A stretch of DNA of 64,000 nucleotides, from the NCBI GenBank assembly GCA_020465985.1, contig JAANYP010000404.1, positions 189,484 through 253,483 on the forward strand, in the 5' to 3' direction. Position numbers and translations under genes: made by a program. Positions 39,181-54,967 of this stretch are shown here, in pieces (the first letter of the stretch is position 1; every line of letters starts with the position of its first letter). The notes beneath the pieces are model-generated. The model worked only from the letters and a program-made list of their open reading frames with translations, was not told the DNA's origin and did no database searches. The DNA is from Centrapalus pauciflorus. Lineage: Eukaryota; Streptophyta; Magnoliopsida; Asterales; Asteraceae.

Positions 39181-39690
39181 GATACCTGTATTCGTGTTGT
39201 GTTTCGTGTCAGACACGAATTTTACACGACTTAAATTTGTAAAACACGAACACGACATGAATTATAAAACATGTTTGGATATGAAACATGAACACGACAT
39301 GAATTATAAAACATGTCTGGATATGAAACACGAACACTACACGTAAACAATTCGTAAGACACGTGACACGACACGAATAAATCACATTTTTAAACGTGTC
39401 ACACAACAACACGAATTTAATCCAAAACGTATAAAATTATACATCTAAAACATAATAATCCAAGTATCCACGACTTTGAAACCCTGAAAACTAGTTTATA
39501 CGTGTCATCGTGTAACATGATTTTATACGTGTCCTAAAGGTGTTTATATGGGTAAATTCGTGTTTGACTTGTATAAGACAAGAAAAACAAATTTGAAATT
39601 TGTGTTGACACGAAACACGAATTTATAAAACTCATACACGAAAAACCCATGTCGTATTCGTGTTCGTGTCATGTACCAAATTGTCCGGTC
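39181..39690. mobile_element. MITE rich in ACACGAACACGAC words, possibly hAT
   Basis: The words CGTGTTCGTGTC and GACACGAACACG occur on both sides in inverted orientation. ACCAAAC flanks both ends (39,174-39,180 and 39,692-39,698; 7 of 8 bases match if 8 bp are counted). A 48-bp unit with ATGAATTATAAAACATGT is directly repeated near 39,255-39,330. Terminal bases do not pair well. Confidence 0.5.
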
Positions 39691-39797
39691 TACCAAACAA
39701 GCTGAGAGCCCGAGAGCTTAACCACATCAATAAGGAGTTAAGGACCTACACAAGTTGGATACTGTGGATTGTGTTATTCGTCTATATCTTATAATTG

Positions 39798-41953
<2,156 letters not shown>

Positions 41954-42178
41954 AATATATATTAGATGATTGAGGTTCAATTGAGAACTTTTATGCATCG
42001 AGAACCTCGAGGAACTTTTGTGCATCGGATAATCTACCAGGGGTGCACAAAGGACATTTAGGGAAAACTAAAGATGTGATAATTAATTTATTTCTAAAAG
42101 TCATTAAAAGATAATTAGGAGTACATTTTGAATTAAAATATCATATTAACTACATTCCTAATTTTCCTCTCCATTTCT

Positions 42179-42179
42179 T

Positions 42180-42217
<38 letters not shown>
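42179..42217. repeat. (CT)n microsatellite
   Basis: About 36 bp of CT inside the Mutator-like element, at the left edge of what resembles a captured gene leader. Confidence 0.9.
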
Positions 42218-42269
42218 GTCGTGTTCTTCATGATTTTCATAGTGATAAGGATTTGAAGACGAAGTTTAA

Positions 42270-42630
42270 CGATGAACAACGATGATGATGAACATGAACA
42301 AGAGATGCAACCGATGATAATTATGAAGAACACGATGCATAGATGGATGATGAACGATTAATAATGATGATGCATAGATGGATGATGAACAATGACGATG
42401 CATAGAAAGATGATGAACGATGAACAACGAAAAATGATGATGCATAAATGGATGATGAACAATGACGATGCATGGATGAATGATGAACAAGTTGAACATG
42501 ATGCATAGATGAATGAAGAATATGAACGACGAACACGACGCATAGATGAACGATGAACAAGTTGAACACGATGCATAAATGAATTTGTGTATTTTTTTTG
42601 TTAAATGCATCTTTTTTTAACACGATGCAT
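42270..42630. repeat. Minisatellite of GATGCATAGATGGATGATGAA type
   Basis: Irregular repeats of about 25-45 bp share ATGATGAACAA, GATGCATAGAT and GAACACGA words. Several frames are open on the minus strand and translate to His/Ser/Ile-rich strings with no known family. Confidence 0.75.
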
Positions 42631-43391
42631 AAATAAACACGATTACGATGAAATGCATCAATCTCCATCATTTTTTTTGAATTTGTGTAATTTTTGTTAA
42701 ATTTGGAAATGTATCAATTGAATTTATTTAGCATTTATTATTTGATTATTTGTTGAAATATTAAATTTAATGATGTATGCACATTCCCCAAAATGTCCTT
42801 CCTTGTTTGTCTCTATAATGCACAAGATGCATCAATATGTCCAACTATTTACCCTTTTGCCATTAATCTAATCCATACAATTTTTTGATCTAATGGATGA
42901 TATGGGTTCTTTTGTACCTCGGTGCATAAAAGTTCTCAATTGAACCTCCCTCTATATTAGATATAATAGTGTGGTTATGGACTATTTTCACTTTTTAACT
43001 ATTATAATTCGTATAATTGTTAAAAAAATGAAAAATTAATGCTAAAAATGCTAAGAAAGAAATAGATAACTAATATGATTGTTAAAAGGATGAGTGATAG
43101 TTATTATTTTGTACGTGTAACCATTTGTAGGTATGATCCGTATAAAAATAAAAATTAATGCTAAAAGAGCTAAGAAAGAAATAGGTAATTGATATAATTG
43201 TTAAAAAGATGAATAATAGTTATTATTTTTTACGATTAAACTTTTATATAATTTCCATTTATACATATAAACCAAAAACCATGGTCCATGTATCCCTTTT
43301 GTGTTTTTGGCTTCCCAATGATCACAACTTCGGTTTTTCTAAAAAGCAAACTCATACAGCTCGAAATTATCTATCATAGTTGATTACTTTT

Positions 43392-43568
<177 letters not shown>

Positions 43569-43664
43569 TATGGTTCGTCTGAGTACCTAAAAAATGCAAA
43601 AAAATGATTTTACCCGAGGTACCTCCGGTAGTCTGCAAAACTAATGGTACTCATTTGAACCCGA
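43569..43664. mobile_element. Very short TA-flanked MITE (copy C, about 96 bp)
   Basis: The left end is TATGGTTCGTCTGAGTACC and the reverse complement of the right end is TTCGGGTTCAAATGAGTACC. CCGAGGTACCTCCGG sits in the middle. It is a minimal member of the GGTTCAA..GTACC family between GA/TA repeats. Confidence 0.6.

Positions 43665-43754
<90 letters not shown>
43665..43754. repeat. (TA)n microsatellite between two MITEs
   Basis: About 88 bp of TA joining copy C on the left to copy D on the right. Confidence 0.95.
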
Positions 43755-43757
<3 letters not shown>

Positions 43758-44131
43758 CAAGTGAGTACCACTCATTATGCAGCCCACTAGAATGTAACAC
43801 TCTTAAAAATAAATCTTTTTAAATTTTTTTTCATGAACATGTTTTAATTAACATTACACAGATAATATATAAATTTCACGCAAGTTCGAACACTCTAAGT
43901 GCATGAAATCATACATCACATAAATGCAAGTCCACATATATGCAAAATTATGTAAGTGTACGTTCACATCACTTTTTAGGAGCCATGAGATGTGAATATA
44001 TGTGAAATTTACATATGATCTTCATAATGTTAATTAAAACATGGTTATGAAAAAAAAATTTTAAAATATTTTTTTTTAAATTGGTACCTTCTGGTGCGCT
44101 GCATAATGGGTGGTACTCTCTCGAACCATAT
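43755..44131. mobile_element. TA-flanked MITE, GGTTCAA..GTACC family (copy D)
   Basis: The left end GTTCAAGTGAGTACCACTC pairs with the right end, reverse complement GGTTCGAGAGAGTACCACC. Subterminal CAGCGCACCAGAAGG words are also paired. Very similar to copies B and F, with the shared interior TTAATTAACATTACACAGAT-type words. Confidence 0.75.
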
Positions 44132-44133
44132 TC

Positions 44134-44136
<3 letters not shown>

Positions 44137-44178
<42 letters not shown>
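44137..44178. repeat. (GT)n microsatellite
   Basis: About 40 bp of GT between copy D and the following element. Confidence 0.95.
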
Positions 44179-44179
<1 letters not shown>

Positions 44180-44379
44180 GGTTCAATGGAGAACCTCTAT
44201 GCATCGAAGAAACTTGGAGAATCACAATGCCTCGCTAAAAAATTGTAATGCATCACGTGGAAGTCGATGCATCACGCGTGAATTTGATGCATCACGTGGA
44301 AATAATGGTGTATCATGCAGGAATTGTGATGCATTTGTGGTGGTGCATGGAGGTTCTTCGAGATTCTTCGATGCATGGA
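44180..44379. mobile_element. Truncated MITE of the GGTTCAA..GAGAAC type (copy E)
   Basis: The left end reads GGTTCAATGGAGAACCTCTATG then CATCGAAGAA. The right side, reversed, reads CATGCATCGAAGAATCTCG and lacks the outermost part, where a CACTA-type piece begins. GATGCATCACGTGGAA words repeat inside. Confidence 0.5.
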
Positions 44380-44550
44380 CACTATTAGCAGCGACAGTAA
44401 GCAATAGCGGCGACAGCTTTTAGCAGCGATACAAGTAGCAGCGACATTTGACTTTTAGTGTTAAAGAATTAGCGGCGACGCATTAGCAGCTACATTTTCA
44501 GGCATTAGCAGCGACTTTTGTCGCCGCTAAAACCTCATTTTCTTGTAGTG
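44380..44550 (-). mobile_element. Short CACTA-derived MITE
   Basis: On the minus strand it begins CACTACAAGAAAATGAGG and contains many AGCGGCGAC and AGCAGCGAC words on both strands. The other end is CACTATTAGCAGCGAC. It is 171 bp. Flanking triplets differ (GGA and TCT), so insertion was not clean or one end was lost. Confidence 0.6.
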
Positions 44551-44570
44551 TCTATATATATATATATATA

Positions 44571-45940
<1,370 letters not shown>

Positions 45941-45966
45941 TTTGCGCATGTAAGTATGTATATTAT

Positions 45967-47104
45967 GGGTCAGGTTCTATAGGGAACCTGTATGTATTGT
46001 GCAACTTGTAAACCTCCATACACCGCTAGATCTATAATTTCAATGGATCAGATTTTAGTGGCAAAAGAGTAATTAAGTTGAACTTTGTTGCACCGGTGCA
46101 CAACATATCACGCGCGGAGGGGTAAAATTGGAGGAAGGTTCATTTGGCTAAAATTCATCTTCCTACCTTGCATACCGCGATTCTAGCCCTCCTTCCATAA
46201 TACGTATTTGCTCCGGATTTCACTCAAGATTCCTCCCTCTATCTTTATCCCGAAAATCGCTCATGCATACTCAAATAGATTAAGCTTTGTTCTTCAAGTA
46301 CACAGATACAATGCATACGGTTCAAGGGTTTAAAAAAGGGGAAAAAACAAACATTCACGTTCGAACAACGGATTTTTTTCGCCGTTGCAACTTCGATTAT
46401 TTTGTTAAATGGAAGTGCATTGTTGCATATTTTGTGTTCATTGAGGTGTTTAGTTCATAATCGAAGTGCGTATTTCGTATTTGAGGGTGTTTTTATGCCC
46501 TAGTTAGTTTAAGTTTCAATCGGTAGGGTGTTTAATTCATAATCGAAGTATGTGTTTATGAAGGTTTGAGTTGCATCTCTTTTGAAATGCATTGTGAGTC
46601 GACTTTCAATATGCATATTAAGGTAATTTCATAATGTTTATGCATTGAAGACATGCATATAAATTCAATTTCAATCGGATGTCTAGCTACGGGTGTGGAG
46701 ATGAATATGTGTTTATGAAGGTTTTAGTTGCATCTCTTTTGAAATGCATTGTGCGTCGACTTTCAATATGCATATTAAGGTAATTTCAGTATGCATATAA
46801 ATTCAATTTCAATAATGTTTATGCATTGAAGACATGCATATAAATTCAATTTCAATCGGATGTCTAGCTACGGTTGTGGAGATGAAAACCGTATCCAATT
46901 TATCCTAACTAAAAAGTCCACTATTTTAGCAATTACCATATATATATCCGGTTATTTGAATATAGAATATATTGAATATCTTAATCTAACTAAATAATTG
47001 TTTAAACTTCCAATTATGCACTTATTGTATCCTTATTTAATATATTGTGCATTTTTTGTTCTCCCGGTTCACAATGCATCGTGGTGCTCCATAGAACCTC
47101 AATC
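45967..47104. mobile_element. Mutator-like non-autonomous element with 10-bp target duplication (copy H)
   Basis: The left end GGGTCAGGTTCTATAGGGAACC pairs with the right end, reverse complement GATTGAGGTTCTATGGAGCACC. An exact 10-bp duplication TGTATATTAT flanks it (45,957-45,966 and 47,105-47,114). The 1,138-bp interior has a duplicated cassette of about 170 bp (46,548-46,880) with TTGCATCTCTTTTGAAATGC. It also has a pyrimidine-rich stretch (46,140-46,290) that resembles a gene leader. No transposase. Confidence 0.85.
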
Positions 47105-47114
47105 TGTATATTAT

Positions 47115-49603
47115 TATATATTATAATATACACATAAACACACACACTTAAGTTCCATGGAGTTCTAATTTACGGTGGAGTCATGGAGTCCCTCATGTTT
47201 GACAATTTATTTCTATTATTTAATGACTTAACTTTAAATTATAGACATATCTTTAATAATATGGGTGATTGGTAAGAAAAGAGTAAATTTGGTACCATCA
47301 TTTGTGATCGACCGCAATCAAAATCTCCTTCATTAATCCTAACCTATGAAAACGCCTGACCTATTCATCGTTTCCTTTAAGCTCCGAGTTCATCCCCTTC
47401 CACATGCTTCGATTGTTCATCTCCTTCCACATGCTTCGATTCTCAGTCTCGATCGATATCTTGCAGGTTAATGAACATATCACTCTACTCTAGGTTTATT
47501 TCATATTCTCTCATTCTTGATCTCTTCTTTTCTCTTGTAGGAAATGTCTCCGATCTCATCTTCGCTCTTTAGAATGATGTTAAAAACGTATCATATTATA
47601 TGTAACTAGTTACAATGATGTTGAATATGCACAAGTTATTGATGATGTTAAATATGCTCATCTCCTCAATCTCGCCTCATCCACGTTAATGTTATTTGTT
47701 TTGTGAGCATAGCAGAAAAATGATAAAATATAGATGTATTTCAAATTTTGTTTTCAAGTTCCAAACAAATGTTAATTTCCCGATTTGACCGATTAGGGTT
47801 ATAATGAATAGGTTTATTAAAAAAAAAAAAAGAACAGATTCCACATTACGCATACAATGTATTTGATTAAATGTAGAATAGGAAAAAAAAAAAAAAAAGA
47901 TTGCTTCTTTTACATTCACGTTCACAATGAATCTTGTAAGCTTGAGGTTTTGCCGATTGGTGTTATTGTGATTTCTCAAAAGTTTAGTGTTTGCTTCATT
48001 TGCACACGTTCATTTACTTGAGAAAAAAATGGCTTGACATTATTAATTACTTGTCATATTGAACATCTTCATGGTGTATACTTTCCAGAATGAACAAGAA
48101 GGTTTCATCAACATTGTTCGATATTTCAAAAAAATACACGGTAGTATTGAAGGAAACAATTAAAAGTGGCAATGACTTGGGGTTTTTATATTGCACATGT
48201 TTATTTGAACGCGTCACGTGATTAAGTAACATAAAATTGGCTAAGTACCATACTATGTAGACAATCGAATAATAAAGATGATGGTGTTGCAACAAGAAAT
48301 CCTTATCATGAACATAGAAGTATTGATTATATTTCTCATATGTACAGGTGTATTATGTAACTTTCAGATAATGAAAAAGGTGTACGATTATATATATATA
48401 TAACTTTTGAGTCAATTGCAAGTTTTCATACTCGGATCTTGTGTATACATGGTGTACTGGTTCGTTAATGTGTATCATTAGCTTTGGGTATTTACATACT
48501 TTAAAAACTTGAAAAAAAAAGGTTGAGATTTGGAGTGATAGATATGCATGCAATGTGTTCGATTAAATGTCTAAAAAAAATGTTACTTTTGATTAACCTA
48601 CGCATGCCCATAATCAAATCATGTTTACTTAGTTTCATTTGCTTAGTTATTTATATGTTACAAAAGCTTGATTCATCAACGCATGTTTGATCAAATAATA
48701 TATTTCAATCGTTAACATATGTACAAGTGCAGTATTTTATGGACATTTGCAATGTATTAATGATGGTTTTATGGACATTTTCTAAGATCTGGAACGATTT
48801 AGAGTTTGCTTTAGATAGAAACTGATTCTGATTTTAAGTATGTTTAGCTTTTTGTTCTTGAGCATCTTTTCCTTTAGATTAGTTTCATAAATTGATTATT
48901 CTTCAAACTTGTGTATTAAATTTGTTTATTTCATACGATTATATAATTGATATGTTCATGTTTGAAAGTTTATTTTGGATTCAAGTAGATCACGTTCTTT
49001 GGTTTTTGTTTTAGAAATCATTGTTATAGATTCATGTTGTTCATGTTCTTTGATTTCTTGTTTATTGGGACTCGATAAGGTTTCTGATTATGTTGTAATG
49101 GATTTGATATCTTTAGATTTGTTATGGAATCTGTTTGTGTGTGTGTGTGTGTCTTTATCGTGTTTACGTGTTCTACAAGTTTTCAGCGAACAAAGGTACG
49201 TCGACATTGGGTTGGATCACTGGAAATTAATCGGTTAGTTTAATAAAAAAAAATTATAATGGTTAAAAAAGTAACATTGACGGTCCAAACAAATAAAACC
49301 ATAAAAATATGTGCAAAAAAATACATCTATAATTCACATGGTTGTAATGTATATAATCAAGTAACATGTCTGGTAATTTTATTAAAACAATTCATCATCA
49401 GAAAGATAAATGGTTTTACTCTTTTGTCATAAGTTAAAATTCTTGAGATCACTGTTACAAAGTAAATCTCGACTTTAATAAAAATCATCTTTAACTTTTT
49501 ATAATGATTTACAATAAAGTGTTTCATTAATTATTCATATTTGTTTTAAGATGATTCACACATTATTATTTTCCAAAATAATAAGAAAGTCTTACTATAT
49601 ATA
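47115..49603. other. Intergenic DNA with a leader-like segment, no gene supported
   Basis: At 47,380-47,470 a pyrimidine-rich stretch contains two copies of CTTCCACATGCTTCGATT and a TTGCAGG acceptor-like site, resembling the spliced leader of a plant gene. No coding exon follows: the open frames here are short and AT-driven. Start-like words at 47,153 (TTCCATGGAG) recall the ends of the neighbouring elements, but no right end was found. Confidence 0.35.
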
Positions 49604-50020
49604 ACTAGTTTAATAACCTGTGTATTACACGGACAACTCTAATAAGTTTATTTTTTTAAACTATATAAACTTAAAAGTAAAGATTAATATTCAAACTTTA
49701 AATATTAATAATATTTAATATATCTTATTATAATATAAATCATTTAAACAAAAAAAATTAATCATTAATAACTTTTAAGTTTATTATTATAATTTTTATA
49801 TTATTATAATCATTAATTGAAAAATCTTTTAAATATTGTTTGTTGAGATTTTGTAGTATTTAAGTATCTAACCACAATATTATCTTAAAATTAATTTGTT
49901 TTAAAAATTTTAATTTAATTGAAATAATAATTAACACTTGTCATTAGTAGAATATGTCACTTGGCATCATGAGAAGATAACAAATGACAATTTACTTACT
50001 CTTTTAATAGTATTTATAGA
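49604..50020 (-). mobile_element. Small non-autonomous Helitron
   Basis: On the minus strand it starts TCTATAAATACTATTAAAAG after a host A, and ends with CCGTGTAATACACAGG, TTATTAAA and CTAGT followed by host T. The hairpin plus CTAGT and A/T insertion context fit a Helitron of 417 bp. No ORF. Confidence 0.7.
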
Positions 50021-50049
50021 TATAAACTATTCTTATAATAAATTGTACA

Positions 50050-50100
50050 TAACGAGTTATTGAATACCTGCGCGTTGCTGCGGGGTCTAAAATATTAATT
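50050..50100 (-). mobile_element. Possible degenerate Helitron 3' end
   Basis: On the minus strand a GC-rich imperfect hairpin (CCCGCAGCAACGCGCAGG) is followed by TATTCAATAACTCGT, a one-base variant of the CTRRT ending. Its 5' end was not located, so extent is unknown. Confidence 0.35.
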
Positions 50101-50855
50101 ACAAAATCAATATAAAAACAAATAAAAAAAAATACTTTTCAAACAATTCATACAACGAAACACAACTGAACCAACATTGAAGAAAATTGAAAAGTCGATA
50201 TAGATTCTAAGAAGCAATACAAATGATACTGTTAGTCGGTTATTATAATTGGTTTTCTGGATTTTGCAATGCTAAAATTACAAACAATGTCGTATTAAAT
50301 CGGATCTGAACCAGAATTAATTGACCAAAAATTCATAACCACAATTTGAAAATTTGACATTGATTAGGTTGGTCGTCAATTTAATTTATTGGTTTTACTG
50401 ACAAATCAATTAAATATATAACGGTCTTGTCTCTAATACATCGATTAGAGTTTGCAACGTTATAATAGTAATGTTCAATGCTATATATGATCGTATTTAA
50501 TAAAAAAAATCTAAATTTTAAATAATTACATTTTAATTATAAAACAATTTCATTAGAATTTTGTATTGTGCATCTGAATAATAAAGTTTTTTTATACAAT
50601 TAAACATAACATAATAGTTTCAAAAGACAACTTATAATTAAAATCATAATTTTAAGTATGTAAGAAAATGTTGTAATAATAATTGTTAAAAGAGAATTAA
50701 ATGAAAATTTATCAAAATAAAAGGGCTAAATAAAAGATAACACTAAGATGATGGTGTATTATGAAAATTTTAAAACTAAAATTTAAAAGAAAAAATAAAT
50801 AAAAGGAAAAAATTGTCATTGGTGGAGACCATTACGTAAACGTATGTATATGTAT

Positions 50856-50856
50856 A

Positions 50857-50928
<72 letters not shown>
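50856..50928. repeat. (TG)n-(TA)n microsatellite
   Basis: A short TG run followed by about 50 bp of TA. Confidence 0.95.
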
Positions 50929-50932
<4 letters not shown>

Positions 50933-50970
50933 TATAAGTCATTTAATGATCAAAATGTGTATAATTAAAA

Positions 50971-51266
50971 GGGTTTATTATAAAAAAAATGTTTTCATTT
51001 TTGTTGCGTTTTCGTCCCTTCATGTTATTTTTTTAATAAGAGTCTTCAAGTTATTTTTTTTTTTGTTTAGTGAATTTTGAACATTAAAACCCGGTTTTCC
51101 AATTTTTAAAAACCCGGTTTACTAATTATAAAGGGGTTCTAATGTCCGAAATTCACTAAACTAAAAAGAAAAAATTAACTTGAAGGCTTTTATGAAAAAA
51201 GATAATGGAAGAACGAAAACGCAAAAAGAGTGAAAACATGTTGGTTTTTTTTTTAATCATAAACCC
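50971..51266. mobile_element. Palindromic Mutator-like MITE
   Basis: The left end GGGTTTATTATAAAAAAAAT pairs with the right end, reverse complement GGGTTTATGATTAAAAAAA. GTTGCGTTTTCGT and TTTGCGTTTTCGT are matched inside, with AACCCGG palindromes at the centre. Flanks TAATTAAAA and TATTTAAAA agree in 8 of 9 bases. Confidence 0.65.
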
Positions 51267-51585
51267 TATTTAAAATCGTAATTCTTGTTGAAAATATAAG
51301 CGAGTGTTGACGATTTTTCGTTTTTGATGTAATAAAACTTTATAAAAAGCTATATAATTTTAGATGATTTTATTTAGATATTTTAATAGATATGGTAACT
51401 TTTTTAAAAAGATATTTTTGGTTTTTGTTATTTGTTTCTCAAGGGGGATGATATGTATGTTCCCCACATATTGGAGTCTTTTCTACTTTTTCCCATCTTT
51501 TACAATGGAAGGCTTAAAAGTTTGAACCCAATTTTGGATGATTTTTCTTATTTTCTCTTAAAAGGCTTTTCCACGTGTATATAAC

Positions 51586-51587
<2 letters not shown>

Positions 51588-51655
<68 letters not shown>
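51588..51655. repeat. (TA)n microsatellite
   Basis: About 65 bp of TA at the left edge of a half-element. Confidence 0.95.
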
Positions 51656-51660
<5 letters not shown>

Positions 51661-51823
51661 CCACCTATTATGCAGCGCACCGGAAGTTACCATATTTAAG
51701 AAAACTTTTTTTTAATTTTTTTTTCATAAACATGTTTTATTAAACATTATGAAGATCATATGTAAATGTCACATACATTTAAATTTTCTAACTCTTAAAA
51801 AGTGACGTGAATGTACACTTATA
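51656..51823. mobile_element. Half of a GGTTCAA..GTACC-family MITE
   Basis: ATGCAGCGCACCGGAAG and CATAAACATGTTTTATTAAAC match the left half of copies B, D and F in order. The outermost GGTTCAAGTGAGTACC is lost into the TA array and the right half is missing. Confidence 0.55.
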
Positions 51824-53168
51824 TATATATAATGTAAATATTATATAATATATAACTACTTCTTGTCTTCATTTACACGTGTGCTATATAATATAATTTA
51901 TATGTAAACAGAGATTATGTGTAGTGGAAGCAAATATCTTAGCTTCATACCAAAACAAACAATCAAGGTTTCTCTTATGTTTCCATAACCTTCTCATAAA
52001 TCCATTTTTTTATAATAAAAATACTTAAGGAGTGTTTAATTGGCTCACGAAATATAATCTAATTTTAATTAGAATTTGTGTATTTATATATTTTGATTAC
52101 AAAACTAATGAATAAGGATGAGTTTAAAATCTATCAAAATCTATGTTCAATAGAATTTATAACGCTCGGTTATTTGTAAATAAATTTAAAATGCTAACAT
52201 TTTACAAAACGTATATCCTTAGTCAATCTTAAACACAATTTCATATTTCAACCAATCAACAACTATATATTAAGAATTAAAATTCATTTCATTCAAAATT
52301 CTTTTCACGAGTGAAATGCCCCTTAGGATGAGTTTGGACTTTGGATTGTATATAGTTTTAGAAACTGATATAGATTTAGATATGGTTTCATAAATATAAG
52401 GAGAAAATGAAAAGGAGATTAAACATGTTATGTGTTTTTATTTTTGAAAAGGATTTCAATATACGAAGTATGAATCTCTGAATCATTCAACCAAATAAAC
52501 TTTTGTAAACCCAAACCCATTTTTTTTTATTAAAACCCTCAAAACAATCGAATCCTTATTTTATTGTTCAATGGTGTTCTTCCTATGTATAAAATACCAC
52601 ATCTTTTACATTTATTGATTATATAATTTTGGGTATATACATAGACAGGATCATTTGAAAAGCTTAAAAAATATAGAGAAGTAAAGAAGTAATTTATTCA
52701 TATATGAATATTTACTAGTAGTTTAGGTTTTATTGATCGACTTAATAAAAATTAATCTAATGTTATTTATCTAAAACAATTGTTGATATAGATATTTACT
52801 GTAAAAGTATTTATTTACCAGACAAAATATGCATATATAAATATGATTATGAGTTCAATATATTTAAAAAACTTAAAATATACACATATGAATATTTTTC
52901 GAAGAATTCATACATATGAGAATATTTTTCAGATGATAAAATGTTGACAATTGACCAATATTCATTTGATAATTTTTAATGATAAAAAAAATTTTAGTAA
53001 ACAACTTGAATTGAAATAATGATTATTAGTTTTAAGCAAAAAATTTCTAGATTAAATATATATATATATATATTAAACAAATAGATTAACCACAATTACA
53101 AGTAAAAATTCATATATGAACAATTTGCTTCTTTACTTCTCCCGACTTTTTAACTTCTCAAATGATCA

Positions 53169-53176
<8 letters not shown>
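51824..53176. other. AT-rich DNA with a possible MITE at about 52,027-52,325
   Basis: AAGGAGTGTTTAATTGG and, in reverse, AAGGGGCATTTCACTCG with ATTCATTTCATT-like interior could be the ends of a decayed MITE. The rest shows no gene. Confidence 0.3.

Positions 53177-53255
<79 letters not shown>
53177..53255. repeat. (TA)n microsatellite
   Basis: About 75 bp of TA, followed by short GT runs. Confidence 0.95.
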
Positions 53256-53819
53256 ATCTGTGTGTGTATTGTGTGTGTGTGTTTTGTTGTTGTTCCTTTC
53301 AAAATTTAAATATTTGTGAGAAATAAGAAATAAAATTCTAAATTTCTAACCATAAATTTTTGGGTCCCAACCTTTTTTATAATATTTTCTGTTGAGTCTC
53401 CCTTTGATGCAACACTTTTGTTTAATTATAAAATAACAAAATAATTCAACATATTATTCTTTGATTTTATAAATATTTAGTTTCTAATTTGATCCCACAC
53501 ACATTTATTTAAAGTGTGGTTCTCATTGTTCTTCCAATAAGTGAGGTTCTCTTGTTAACATATATTAATAATTTTGAAAATAAATAAATAATATAATAAA
53601 TAATATTGATTAAGAGTAAAGGAATGATGCAATAGCGAAAACACTACGTATATGGAGTCAAAAGACAAGACAATAGCCTCTCTTTCTCCAAACCGTTTCT
53701 CCATATTCGTTGTTTATCCAACGACCACTACCACCTTTTACTCCTAAGCCTACTTCCCTGTCATATTCTCTCCACACACACATACATACACACACATCAA
53801 ATGAAATAAAAACCTCTTG

Positions 53820-53821
<2 letters not shown>
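53256..53821. other. AT-rich DNA, nothing recognised
   Basis: No gene or bounded element. Confidence 0.5.

Positions 53822-53876
<55 letters not shown>
53822..53876. repeat. (TA)n microsatellite
   Basis: About 54 bp of TA on the left of a possible TA-flanked element. Confidence 0.95.
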
Positions 53877-53879
<3 letters not shown>

Positions 53880-54184
53880 CCATCGTGAACATGCAAGTTA
53901 TTCCTTGTGAACGAATAAAAAAATACATATAATCATTCGTATATATCAACAAGTGTTTGTAACATTTCATCGAAGTGTTTACAACGTGATTCAGAACATT
54001 CAAAAGATTCATAGTAGTTTTATAACAAGATTCATAAGATTCGACAAATTCATAGGATTCAAAAATATATATGATACAATAAGATTAATAGGTTATTAGA
54101 AGGGATTGCTAGTGTTTTCAACAAGATTCAAAACTATTTTATGGTTGTTCACAATGTTCACAATGAATAAAGTGTTCACAAAAG

Positions 54185-54188
<4 letters not shown>
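53877..54188. mobile_element. Candidate TA-flanked element with GTGAACA ends (copy L)
   Basis: The left side has TCGTGAACATG and CCTTGTGAACG; the right side, reversed, has TTGTGAACACTTTATTCATTG. Both borders are (TA)n. Pairing is imperfect and no ORF is present. Confidence 0.4.

Positions 54189-54248
<60 letters not shown>
54189..54248. repeat. (TA)n microsatellite
   Basis: About 60 bp of TA between two TA-flanked elements. Confidence 0.95.
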
Positions 54249-54250
<2 letters not shown>

Positions 54251-54967
54251 TTCAAGATCAATGGGGTACCATGTTAGTACCAGGGAACCATTTATAGCCA
54301 ATCATTTGTCATTAAATTATTAAAATATAATATAAATTTTGCTTAAAAATCTTTCTTACATTAATTAATGTTGGGGGTAAAAATGGAATTAAAAAGTTTA
54401 AATTAAAATCAAAGATTATGTGTATCCCATGAAAATCTCTGTGTATCCCATGAAAATCTCCATTTCAGTTAATATCATTCCTTACACCTACACTGAACAT
54501 GTGCAATAATGACACTCTATAAACCACGATTGAACATGTTAAATATCGTCAATATTGGTTTATCACCAAAACGGTTAACAGCGACTAAAAACACAATAAA
54601 CCCCGATTGCACATGTTCAATAACGTGTAAATCAAATTGAACCTTCACGAACGGTTTGAAGAAAATAATAAATACATTTATTTGACACATTCGATTGAAC
54701 ATGTTCACTAAAACGCATTGTCAAATCTGATTGAACATGTTCACTAAAACCCATTGTCGAATCCAATTGAACATGTTCATTGAAAGTCATTTTGAAACTT
54801 ATTATAGATTTGTATGGAAGTAAATCCCTATAATTATGGGATCCATTAATTTATTAGTTGTCATCTGTTATTTAAGATAAACCGTTGACTATATTACCCT
54901 TTTAAACTTATAACCAAACATGGATGGACTCCGGTTCCCCAGTCTAACATGGTACCCCATTGATCCT

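Larger units (their letters stand above)
41968..42952. mobile_element. Mutator-like non-autonomous element with 10-bp target duplication (copy G)
   Basis: The left end is GATTGAGGTTCAATTGAGAAC and the reverse complement of the right end is GAGGGAGGTTCAATTGAGAAC, both continuing into TTTTATGCA. An exact 10-bp duplication, TATATTAGAT, flanks it (41,958-41,967 and 42,953-42,962). The 985-bp element holds a (CT)n run and a block of GATGCATAGATGGATGATGAAC-like repeats. No transposase. Open frames in the repeat block are by-products. Confidence 0.85.

Noticed and set aside
42266..42671. Three overlapping minus-strand frames of His/Ser/Ile-rich repeats
   Set aside because: All three frames are open because of the minisatellite period, which indicates repeat structure and not coding.
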